Assembly: GCA_021768985.1 (NCBI GenBank)
Contig: JAETTR010000079.1
Span: forward strand, 1-6,099
DNA length: 6,099 bases
Reading direction: 5' to 3'
Source of the DNA: Bacillota bacterium
GTDB lineage: Bacteria > Bacillota > Clostridia > Christensenellales > Borkfalkiaceae
The number at the start of each line of letters is the position of its first letter. Within the stretch, counting starts at the first letter, position 1. Below the pieces are notes generated by a model. That model saw only the letters and a program-made list of their open reading frames with translations, was not told the origin of the DNA and ran no database searches. Made by a program: the position numbers and the translations under genes. Shown here piece after piece: positions 1-5,095 of this stretch.

Positions 1-474
1 CGGCAGATCGGCGCGGCCCTTGAAATCCCTTATGAACTGCTGGTGAAATGCTTCAATTCGTCGTTTACCGCTTCCCGCGGTGCGCTCTTGGAAGCGTGGA
101 AAATGTTTCGTATGTATCGAAACTGGCTTGCAAATGATTTTTGCCAGCCGATTTATGAAGAGTGGTTCGCGGAAGCCGTCGCAAAGGGAAGAATCCCAGC
201 GCCCGGCTTTTTTGCTGACCCGATCATTCAGAAAGCCTATTGCGGGGCGGAATGGAACGGACCGGCACAGGGCCTTTTGAATCCGGTTCAGGAAGTGGAA
301 GCGGCAGAAAAACGGGTTCTAAACGGATTTTCGACCCGCGACCGTGAAGCTATGGAAATGAACGGGTCCGATTTTTACCGAAACGCCGCACAGCGGAAAC
401 GGGAAGAAAAGTTGTTAAGGGAGGTAAACGAAGATGGCAGACAAGAACCCGGCGGGAAAGAAGCCGGTCAATAA
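1..474 (+). CDS. Phage portal protein, lambda gpB family (C-terminal end, 5' truncated)
   Basis: The reading frame is open from base 1 and ends with TAA at 472-474, giving the last 157 residues of a protein whose start lies upstream. The portal is a dodecameric ring at one capsid vertex; it nucleates head assembly, passes DNA and later binds the tail. The visible part has the family's typical C-terminal signature: IGAALEIPYELL near visible residues 3-14, FNSSFTASRGALLEAWK at 18-34, FCQPIYEEW at 47-55, and RIPAPGFFADP at 64-74, followed by a charged tail. The family (Phage_portal_2) is usually about 500 residues, so roughly 30 percent is present. The last 41 bases overlap the protease gene, whose ribosome binding site sits inside this gene. 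A GTG at 43 is an internal valine codon, not the start. Family assignment is by recognised motifs and gene order, and is strong. Confidence 0.93.
   Translation, partial: RQIGAALEIPYELLVKCFNSSFTASRGALLEAWKMFRMYRNWLANDFCQPIYEEWFAEAVAKGRIPAPGFFADPIIQKAYCGAEWNGPAQGLLNPVQEVEAAEKRVLNGFSTRDREAMEMNGSDFYRNAAQRKREEKLLREVNEDGRQEPGGKEAGQ
417..424 (+). promoter_or_regulatory. Ribosome binding site of the protease gene, inside the portal gene
   Basis: AAGGGAGG lies 9 bases upstream of the ATG at 434. It supports ATG 434 as the protease start even though this overlaps the portal gene by 41 bases. Confidence 0.8.
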
Positions 475-1579
475 GCATTTTTGGACGTTCCGGGCCGCGG
501 CGGAGGAAAGCGCCGCCCCGGAACTGATTCTTTACGGCGATATTGCTTCCGAAACGTGGTGGGGGGATGAAGTGACCCCGCGGCAGTTTTCGGACGAGCT
601 GAACGCGCTGGGGGCGGTTGCTGAAATCGTCGTAAGAATCAACAGCGGCGGCGGCGACGTATTCGCCGCAAGTGCCATTTATGCCCGCCTGAAAGACAAT
701 AAAGCAAAAATCTTAGTCAAAATCGACGGCTGGGCCGGGTCCGCCGCAACAATTATCGCAATGGCGGGCGACGTGATCGAGATTCCGGGGAACGGCGTTT
801 TTATGGTCCATGACCCCAAAATGGGCGCGCGGGGATATTTCAGCGCGGAGGACTTCAAAAAGGCCGCGGAAGAACTGAACGTGATTAAACAATCTATTAT
901 AAACGGCTATGCCCTGAAAACCGGAAAATCGACGGAAGAAATTTCCGCGATTATGTCGGCGGAAACGTGGTACGACGGGAAACAGGCCGTTGACGCGGGA
1001 TTTTGTGACCGGCTTATGTTCGAGGACGCAAAGACAAGCGTTGAAAATATGAGAAAGGTTGTTGTGAACAGCGTTTCAATGGACCTTGAACGATTCCCGA
1101 ATTTATCCGTTTCGTTGTTAAACCGCCTGACGGCCAGCGCGTCCGGCGGTTTTTCAAATACCAAAAATCCAACAGAGCAGAAAAGGAGCGAAGAAGTCAT
1201 GGACGGAATCAAAGATATTAAGACCCCGGAGGGATTGCGGGCGGCGTTCCCCGATTTGGTAAAGCAGATCGAGGACGCGGCGACCGCCGCGGAGCGCAAG
1301 CGGATTCAGGACATCGAGGGCGTGGCGCTGGCGGGCTTTGAAAACATCGTGAACGCCGCGAAGTTTGAAAAGCCCGTTTCCGCCGGGGACGTTGCGACGC
1401 AGATTGTCGCGGCGCAGAAAAAGCAGGCCGCGGATTACATCAAGGACCGGAACGGCGACGCGCAGGACAGCGGCGCGGGCGACGTGGGAACCGGCGGCAA
1501 GATCGAGGGCGCGGCAGGCGGCGACGGGAAAAGCGAGATCGACGCGGCGATTGACCGGCTTTTCCCTGAAACGAAGTAA
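434..1579 (+). CDS. ClpP-like prohead protease with C-terminal scaffold domain (lambda gpC type)
   Basis: This 381-residue protein is a head maturation protease of the ClpP/crotonase fold. Residues about 30-200 carry the fold: RINSGGGDVFAAS at 68-80 (oxyanion-loop region), the nucleophile in GWAGSAA at 99-105 (Ser103), and MVHDP at 124-128 (His126). Glu177 in SAETWYDGKQAVDAGFCD (175-192) takes the place of the third triad residue, which is Asp in ClpP itself. Residues about 205-255 form a linker. Residues 256-381 look like a scaffold: a charged helical stretch (270-295), a Gly/Asp-rich low-complexity part (341-366) and a short C-terminal helix. The family role is to scaffold the prohead and then cut the scaffold and itself. 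ATG 434 has a good ribosome binding site. The gene lies between portal and decoration protein exactly as lambda C does. An internal start at 1199 is described separately. Confidence 0.92.
   Translation: MADKNPAGKKPVNKHFWTFRAAAEESAAPELILYGDIASETWWGDEVTPRQFSDELNALGAVAEIVVRINSGGGDVFAASAIYARLKDNKAKILVKIDGWAGSAATIIAMAGDVIEIPGNGVFMVHDPKMGARGYFSAEDFKKAAEELNVIKQSIINGYALKTGKSTEEISAIMSAETWYDGKQAVDAGFCDRLMFEDAKTSVENMRKVVVNSVSMDLERFPNLSVSLLNRLTASASGGFSNTKNPTEQKRSEEVMDGIKDIKTPEGLRAAFPDLVKQIEDAATAAERKRIQDIEGVALAGFENIVNAAKFEKPVSAGDVATQIVAAQKKQAADYIKDRNGDAQDSGAGDVGTGGKIEGAAGGDGKSEIDAAIDRLFPETK
1120..1154 (+). other. Terminator-like hairpin inside the protease gene
   Basis: AAACCGCC at 1120-1127 pairs perfectly with GGCGGTTT at 1145-1152. 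Inside it GACG (1129-1132) pairs with CGTC (1140-1143) across one T/C mismatch, leaving a 7-base loop. Five T's (1150-1154) end the structure. This is the shape of a rho-independent terminator, but it sits within codons 230-241 of an uninterrupted gene, in the linker between protease and scaffold parts, about 45 bases before the internal start codon. Whether it stops transcription, marks an mRNA processing site or shapes internal translation start cannot be told from sequence. It could also be chance in GC-rich coding DNA. Confidence 0.55.
1183..1188 (+). promoter_or_regulatory. Internal ribosome binding site for the nested scaffold gene
   Basis: AAGGAG lies 10 bases upstream of an in-frame ATG at 1199-1201, within the protease gene. 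Its match to the consensus is as good as those before the separate head genes, so it is the main evidence for independent scaffold synthesis. Confidence 0.65.
1199..1579 (+). CDS. Probable nested scaffold protein (in-frame internal start, lambda Nu3-like arrangement)
   Basis: Starting at Met256 of the protease, the same frame would give a free 126-residue protein ending at the shared TAA (1577-1579). In lambda the scaffold Nu3 is made in just this way from the 3' part of gene C, providing many scaffold copies per protease copy. Here the internal ATG follows an AAGGAG site at good spacing. The sequence begins MDGIKDIKTPEGLRAAFPDL, continues with an acidic and basic helical segment including AERKRIQDIEGVALAGF, then a disordered-looking Gly/Asp-rich stretch, and closes with a short helix around SEIDAAIDRLFPETK that could be the capsid-binding end. 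No separate scaffold gene exists elsewhere between portal and capsid protein, which fits. The start site is inferred and expression is not shown. Confidence 0.62.
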   Translation: MDGIKDIKTPEGLRAAFPDLVKQIEDAATAAERKRIQDIEGVALAGFENIVNAAKFEKPVSAGDVATQIVAAQKKQAADYIKDRNGDAQDSGAGDVGTGGKIEGAAGGDGKSEIDAAIDRLFPETK

Positions 1580-1585
1580 AGGAGG
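1578..1585 (+). promoter_or_regulatory. Strong ribosome binding site of the decoration protein gene
   Basis: AAAGGAGG, overlapping the protease stop codon, lies 8 bases before ATG 1594. It is near consensus, as expected for a high-copy head protein. Confidence 0.8.
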
Positions 1586-1593
1586 AAGCGACT

Positions 1594-1917
1594 ATGTATG
1601 AGATCAAGAAAGACGAATTGACCCGCAAAAATGTTTTCGCGGGCGACTTCCCCATTGTAAAGGACGTGGGGGAGGTTGCGGCGGGCGCGACCGTCCGGCA
1701 ATACGCCCCGGTCATCAAGACAGCCGACGGAATCAGCGAAGCGACCGCCGCGGGGCTGGCTGACCTGTACGGAATCGCCGCGGACGATTCCGCCGACGGC
1801 GGCGTTGTCTGTATGCTGACCGGCGAATTTTTCGCCGACGGGCTGACCTTGCCGGACGGCGTGACGGCGGAAGCCCTGAAACCTGCTTTCCGCAAGCTGG
1901 GAATCTTTTTGAAGTAA
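1594..1917 (+). CDS. Head decoration protein, lambda gpD-like
   Basis: This 107-residue protein matches the size of lambda gpD (110 residues) and lies, as gpD does, between the protease/scaffold gene and the major capsid gene. Decoration proteins bind as trimers on the expanded capsid and stabilise it against packaged DNA. The N-terminal part (about 1-20, with NVFAGDFPIVKD following at 13-24) suits the arm that joins the capsid protein. The rest is a small beta-rich domain: ATVRQYAPVIK (32-42), LADLYGIAADDSADGG (55-70) and VVCMLTGEFFADGL (71-84). It has no signal peptide or membrane segment. The gene is separated from the protease by 14 bases and from the capsid gene by 16. Assignment rests on motif resemblance and synteny. 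Confidence 0.85.
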   Translation: MYEIKKDELTRKNVFAGDFPIVKDVGEVAAGATVRQYAPVIKTADGISEATAAGLADLYGIAADDSADGGVVCMLTGEFFADGLTLPDGVTAEALKPAFRKLGIFLK

Positions 1918-1925
1918 AAGGGAGG
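1918..1925 (+). promoter_or_regulatory. Strong ribosome binding site of the major capsid gene
   Basis: AAGGGAGG lies 8 bases before ATG 1934, in the 16-base gap after the decoration protein. It fits high expression of the most abundant virion protein. Confidence 0.8.
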
Positions 1926-1933
1926 AAAAGAAG

Positions 1934-2989
1934 ATGGCTATTGAAACCGATATTTACACCCCGCGCACGTTGGGGAAGCTGGTTCGCCGGTTGCCGCCGG
2001 TTCGGACGTTCTTGCTTGATACGTTCTTTCGGAACCGCAAGACGTTCGCAACGAAGAGTATCGAAGTGGACTTCAAAAAGGGCGGGCGCGCCCTTGCCCC
2101 GTTCGTCCACCCGAAGGTTGGCGGCAGGACCGTTCCGAACAAGGGCTATCAGACAAAAAGCTATACCCCTGTTCTGATTGCCCCGAACAAGATTACGACC
2201 GTGGACGACCTGCTGGAGCGGTCCGCGGGCGAAAATCCGTACAGCGGCAAGAAACCCGCTGATCGGGCCGTCGAAAAGCTGGCGGAGGATTTGCGGGAGC
2301 TGAAAGAAATGATCGTTCGCCGGGAAGAGTGGATGGCGGCGACCGCGATTTTCACCGGGAAAATCCCCATTATCGGCGAGGGCCTGAACGAAGAGATCGA
2401 CTTTGAGTTTACGAACGAAGAGAAGATCGTAACCGACGGGCTGAAATGGTCCGCAGACACCGCGGACCCGCTGGCGGATTTGGAGCGGTGGCACGAACAG
2501 GTTCAAAAAAACGGGTTCGTGAACTGCAATATTTGCGTCATGGCGGCGGACGTTGCGAAAGCCTTTGTTCGGAACGCAAAGGTCAAGGACGTTCTGGACA
2601 TTCGGGCGTATGATCTTGCGGTCATCAAGCCCCGCCAGCTTCCGAATGGCCTTACCTATATCGGGACAATCAACAAGCTGGGGCTGGATATTTACCAGTA
2701 CAACGAATGGTATCTTGACGATTGGACAAATCCCGCCGCCCCGGAGGAAAAGCCCCTTGTGCCGGACGGCGCGCTGGCGTTGCTGTCTACGGAAGCGGAG
2801 TATTCCCTTTACTATGGCGCGATCACCATGATTCCCGAAGAGGGGAAAGGATTTGTCACCGTCGAGGGGAACGCTGTCCCGCAGACGTGGGTGGAGCGCC
2901 GCCCGGACCGCCGCTTTTTGCAGATCAACAGCAAACCTCTTCCCGTCCCCCATGAGGTCAACAGTTGGTTTGTCGCCCACGTGCTGTAA
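1934..2989 (+). CDS. Major capsid protein, lambda gpE family
   Basis: This 351-residue protein is close in length to lambda gpE (341) and builds the icosahedral shell with the HK97-type fold. Recognisable family features are the N-terminal part with RRLPPVRTFLLDTFFRNRKTF (18-38), the EVDFKKGGRALAPFVHP strand region (44-60), GYQTKSYTPVLIAPNK (71-86), the long charged helix around RAVEKLAEDLRELKEMIVRREEW (111-133, likely the spine helix), and the highly typical C-terminal end with WVERRPDRRF (319-328), PLPVPHEVNSWFVAHVL (335-351). The start is set by the ribosome binding site at 1918. No N-terminal delta-domain extension is obvious, fitting a separate scaffold. The stop TAA overlaps the ATG of the next gene by one base. 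The assignment is strong. Confidence 0.94.
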   Translation: MAIETDIYTPRTLGKLVRRLPPVRTFLLDTFFRNRKTFATKSIEVDFKKGGRALAPFVHPKVGGRTVPNKGYQTKSYTPVLIAPNKITTVDDLLERSAGENPYSGKKPADRAVEKLAEDLRELKEMIVRREEWMAATAIFTGKIPIIGEGLNEEIDFEFTNEEKIVTDGLKWSADTADPLADLERWHEQVQKNGFVNCNICVMAADVAKAFVRNAKVKDVLDIRAYDLAVIKPRQLPNGLTYIGTINKLGLDIYQYNEWYLDDWTNPAAPEEKPLVPDGALALLSTEAEYSLYYGAITMIPEEGKGFVTVEGNAVPQTWVERRPDRRFLQINSKPLPVPHEVNSWFVAHVL

Positions 2990-3327
2990 TGCTGAACTTC
3001 AAAGCACAGCTTGACCGGGACTTGCAAACCGTCTTTCACAATAGCGCGGAACACGCGGAAGAACTGGAATTCTGGATTGACGGAACCCGATATAAAGGGC
3101 CGGTCATCATCGACGATGGCGGCGCACAGGACAGGACCAAACCGGCGACAGATCACGTTGACGGTTTGGTTCTTGTCGATTTAGTCATGTATGTTCCGCT
3201 GTCATTGCTGGGGCAGACCCCGAAAAAGGGGTTGACCGTGGAGATCGGCGACGACCTGTACGAAATCACAAAGGTTCACCCGGAAGCCGGGGAAATCGTG
3301 CTTTATTTGGAGATGTTGACCGAATGA
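2989..3327 (+). CDS. Probable head-tail joining / head completion protein (lambda gpFII-like)
   Basis: This 112-residue protein begins at ATG 2989, overlapping the capsid stop as TAATG. An upstream TTG at 2965 in the same frame would add eight residues but has no better ribosome site. No clear Shine-Dalgarno precedes 2989, so translation is probably coupled to the capsid gene. The size and position match lambda gpFII (117 residues), which sits at the connector after DNA packaging and forms the tail attachment site. The second half is a small beta-barrel pattern like FII: VDLVMYVPLSLLG (63-75), then KKGLTVEIGDDLYEITKVHP (79-98), closing with EIVLYLEML (102-110). The charged N-terminal part (1-27) is likely helical. 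Overall similarity is by pattern, so a related stopper or adaptor family remains possible. Confidence 0.65.
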   Translation: MLNFKAQLDRDLQTVFHNSAEHAEELEFWIDGTRYKGPVIIDDGGAQDRTKPATDHVDGLVLVDLVMYVPLSLLGQTPKKGLTVEIGDDLYEITKVHPEAGEIVLYLEMLTE

Positions 3328-3890
3328 TTCAGATTACAAACGATCAGATCGAGCGGGTGAACCTGATTCTTTCCGGCATACCGGGCGGAGCGCAAAAGGC
3401 GTTTTCAAGTGTTATCCGCCGGGCAAACAGTACAGTCAAGGCCGAAACGGTCCGGCAGATTACGGGGACGTATGCCATTTCCGCACAGCGCGTCCGGGCC
3501 GGGGGGAATATCCGCGCACAGGTCCAGAAAGCGGACGGCGGCGTTGTGGGAACCGTGACGTTCGCGGGCTATAAATTGCCGCTGTACCGCTTCAATGTAA
3601 CGCCCACGTTGCCGATTCAGCGGGCGGAGGTGAAAGCGGCGGTCATGCGGGGGAACGGTCAAACGCCGTTCGCACACGCCTTTATTGCCCGGATGAAAAG
3701 CGGTCACACAGGAATGTTTGAGCGCGAAACGGGGCGTTCTTTCCCGGTAACTGAATTCATGGCACAGTCAACCGCGCAAATGGCGGGGAATGAGGAAGTG
3801 CTGGAACAGGTTTCGGAAAAGGCACAGGAAACCGTAAACAAGCGCATTGAACACGAAATAACCCGCATTCTGAACGGCTACGGAGGGTAA
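3324..3890 (+). CDS. Minor tail protein Z family (tail completion)
   Basis: This 188-residue protein matches lambda gpZ in size (192) and order, directly after the FII-type gene. gpZ acts late in tail maturation and is needed so the finished tail injects DNA properly. Family features include the N-terminal helix with the AFSSVIRRANSTVKAE pattern (26-41), a beta-rich middle with GTVTFAGYKLPLYRF (76-90), and the conserved core TPFAHAFIARMKSGHTGMFER (114-134). A long C-terminal helix (about 150-185) follows. The start ATG overlaps the previous stop as ATGA, with a weak GGAG at 3309-3312, which suggests coupled translation. The gene ends with TAA inside the ribosome site of the next gene. In contractile-tail phages this fold serves as a neck/tail completion protein; the exact step here is inferred. 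Confidence 0.8.
   Translation: MIQITNDQIERVNLILSGIPGGAQKAFSSVIRRANSTVKAETVRQITGTYAISAQRVRAGGNIRAQVQKADGGVVGTVTFAGYKLPLYRFNVTPTLPIQRAEVKAAVMRGNGQTPFAHAFIARMKSGHTGMFERETGRSFPVTEFMAQSTAQMAGNEEVLEQVSEKAQETVNKRIEHEITRILNGYGG
3882..3887 (+). promoter_or_regulatory. Ribosome binding site of the tail terminator-position gene
   Basis: GGAGGG lies 6 bases before ATG 3894 and runs into the stop codon of the Z gene. It supports ATG 3894 as the start. Confidence 0.7.
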
Positions 3891-3893
3891 ACA

Positions 3894-4433
3894 ATGACAC
3901 CTTTGGAACTTTTGGACGCGCTGAAAGCCTACATCGAGAACGAAACAAGGGATTTGCTTTTGCCCGTCCGGGTGGACCGAAAGAGCGGGAAGAACAACGA
4001 ACGCCCGGCGGAGGTTCATAAAATGGCGATTCCGACGAAAAAAGCGGAAGTTGAGCGGATTCCCTACGTCCTTTTGCAGTTTTTGACCAGCAAGGACGAA
4101 CAGGAGCCGGGAGAGTACCCGGAAAGCAGTTGCAAGATTCGCATTGTCGCCGCGACCTATTCGGAGGACAAAGCGGAGGGGTCCTTGTGCCTTTTGAATC
4201 TGCTTACCCGGATTCGGCTGGCATTTCTACGCGACGGGAGCATTCAGGACCGCTATTTGCTGAAAATGCCCCTTGAAATGATTATCTACCCGGATAATAC
4301 GGCCCCGTACTATTTGGGGGAAATCATGTCGGAATGGACGTTGCCGACGATCAACACAGAATGCGGGATTCCGGGGCCGTATCTGGAAAACAGAACACCA
4401 ACAGTTGAAAGTGAGGTTGAACAAAGATGGTAG
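3894..4433 (+). CDS. Putative tail terminator (gpU position), conserved phage protein
   Basis: This is a 179-residue soluble protein without signal peptide. It lies directly after the Z gene, where lambda has U, whose product caps the tail tube and fixes its length. Visible features are an N-terminal helix (MTPLELLDALKAYIENETRD, 1-20), a charged loop, then alternating strand-like segments: RIPYVLLQFLTS (55-66), CKIRIVAATYSED (80-92), a helix LCLLNLLTRIRLAFLRDG (98-115) and MIIYPDNTAPYYLGEIMSEWTLP (129-151). The alpha/beta order resembles tail terminator proteins, and similar proteins are familiar from clostridial prophages, usually annotated as hypothetical. It is longer than lambda gpU (131). 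It overlaps the next gene by seven bases. The terminator role is inferred from position and fold pattern, not from a clear motif. Confidence 0.55.
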   Translation: MTPLELLDALKAYIENETRDLLLPVRVDRKSGKNNERPAEVHKMAIPTKKAEVERIPYVLLQFLTSKDEQEPGEYPESSCKIRIVAATYSEDKAEGSLCLLNLLTRIRLAFLRDGSIQDRYLLKMPLEMIIYPDNTAPYYLGEIMSEWTLPTINTECGIPGPYLENRTPTVESEVEQRW

Positions 4434-5092
4434 AATTCAAAACCGGCATGAAAAAGGAAGAGTTGCTGGACGTTGCCGCCGCAAACGGTATCGCCGCCGA
4501 TGACAGCATGACGAAAACGCAGATCATTGAGGCTCTGAACGCCCACAACGCGAAGGAAACCGCCGGGAAGCCCGCAGAGGGGGCCACGGAGGGCGCAGAG
4601 AACGCCGCGGGCGGCGAAGGGGGCGGAGATACCAGCCCCGGCGAGAAGCCCGCAGAACGGCCCACAGAGGGCGAAGAGGACACCGGCGGGAGCGGGACCG
4701 GCGACGGCGGCGGAGAACAGCCCGCGGAGGAAGCCACAGAGGGCGCAGGAAGCGACGGAACCGGCGGCGGGGGTAACGATACCCCCGGCGGAGAAAAGCC
4801 CGCAGAACGGCCCACAGAGGGCGCGGAGGGATACGACACGTTCGTATATTGCGGGCCGTCCATTCCCCGCGGGCGGCTGAAAGAAAACGCCGTGTTCCGC
4901 GGGACCCTTGCGGACGTGCTGAACTACCTTGCGGACGTAATCGAGGATTACCCGCAGATTCCGCGGCTGATTGTTCCGACGAACCGGATGGCGGCGTTTT
5001 CCGTCAAGGTCAAGACCCCCGGCAATATCGCCCACAAGTATTACACCGACATTGTTTCGGCAATGAAAATGAAGAAGAACAAGGAGGGATAA
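4427..5092 (+). CDS. Phage protein with HeH/SAP-like N-terminal domain, repeat linker and conserved C-terminal domain
   Basis: This 221-residue protein precedes the sheath gene. It has three parts. Residues about 8-42 (KKEELLDVAAANGIAAD, then MTKTQIIEALNAH) have the two-helix pattern of HeH/LEM or SAP-like domains, common in small phage proteins and often nucleic-acid or protein binding. Residues about 44-135 are a flexible linker of Gly, Glu, Pro, Ala and Thr made of repeated units beginning KPAERPTEG or similar. Residues about 136-216 form a compact domain: YDTFVYCGPSIPRGRL, VFRGTLADVLNYLADVI, PQIPRLIVPTNRM and a C-terminal helix. I recall short proteins resembling only this last part just before sheath genes in related prophages, so the N-terminal parts may be an accretion. 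Domain plus acidic linker also recalls lambda gpFI, absent from its usual place here. The start overlaps the previous gene by seven bases with a weak GAGG site. Function is unknown. Confidence 0.7.
   Translation: MVEFKTGMKKEELLDVAAANGIAADDSMTKTQIIEALNAHNAKETAGKPAEGATEGAENAAGGEGGGDTSPGEKPAERPTEGEEDTGGSGTGDGGGEQPAEEATEGAGSDGTGGGGNDTPGGEKPAERPTEGAEGYDTFVYCGPSIPRGRLKENAVFRGTLADVLNYLADVIEDYPQIPRLIVPTNRMAAFSVKVKTPGNIAHKYYTDIVSAMKMKKNKEG
4568..4828 (+). repeat. In-frame tandem repeat, 150-base period (two ~75-base half units)
   Basis: Half units begin at 4568, 4646, 4718 and 4796, encoding KPAEGATEG, KPAERPTEG, QPAEEATEG and KPAERPTEG, each followed by a Gly/Asp/Glu-rich spacer. The order is A-B-A'-B', with spacings of 78, 72 and 78 bases. 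The best preserved stretch is 28 identical bases at 4646-4673 and 4796-4823, exactly 150 bases apart. The last copy is cut short where the C-terminal domain begins. All lengths are multiples of three, so the frame is kept. It looks like duplication of a 150-base unit followed by drift. Confidence 0.8.
5081..5088 (+). promoter_or_regulatory. Ribosome binding site deciding the GTG start of the sheath gene
   Basis: AAGGAGGG lies 7 bases upstream of GTG 5096. No ATG is suitably placed nearby, so this site decides the start. Confidence 0.8.
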
Positions 5093-5095
5093 GCG

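Noticed and set aside
890..902. TATTATAA resembling a -10 promoter element in the protease gene
   Set aside because: No -35-like sequence lies 16-18 bases upstream, so a promoter cannot be supported.
1365..1601. Alternative + strand frame over the scaffold part
   Set aside because: It is an Arg/Ser-rich shadow of the real frame and lacks its own ribosome site.
2506..2512. A AAA AAC slippery-type heptamer in the capsid gene
   Set aside because: The -1 frame after it ends within about 35 codons and would only truncate the capsid protein. A tail chaperone frameshift is expected downstream of the sheath and tube genes, not here.
1733..2980. Long open frame on the minus strand (415 codons) opposite the decoration and capsid genes
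   Set aside because: It lies antisense to well-recognised head genes, its translation is Arg-rich and low in pattern, and it has no convincing ribosome site. GC-rich codon bias in the real genes explains it.
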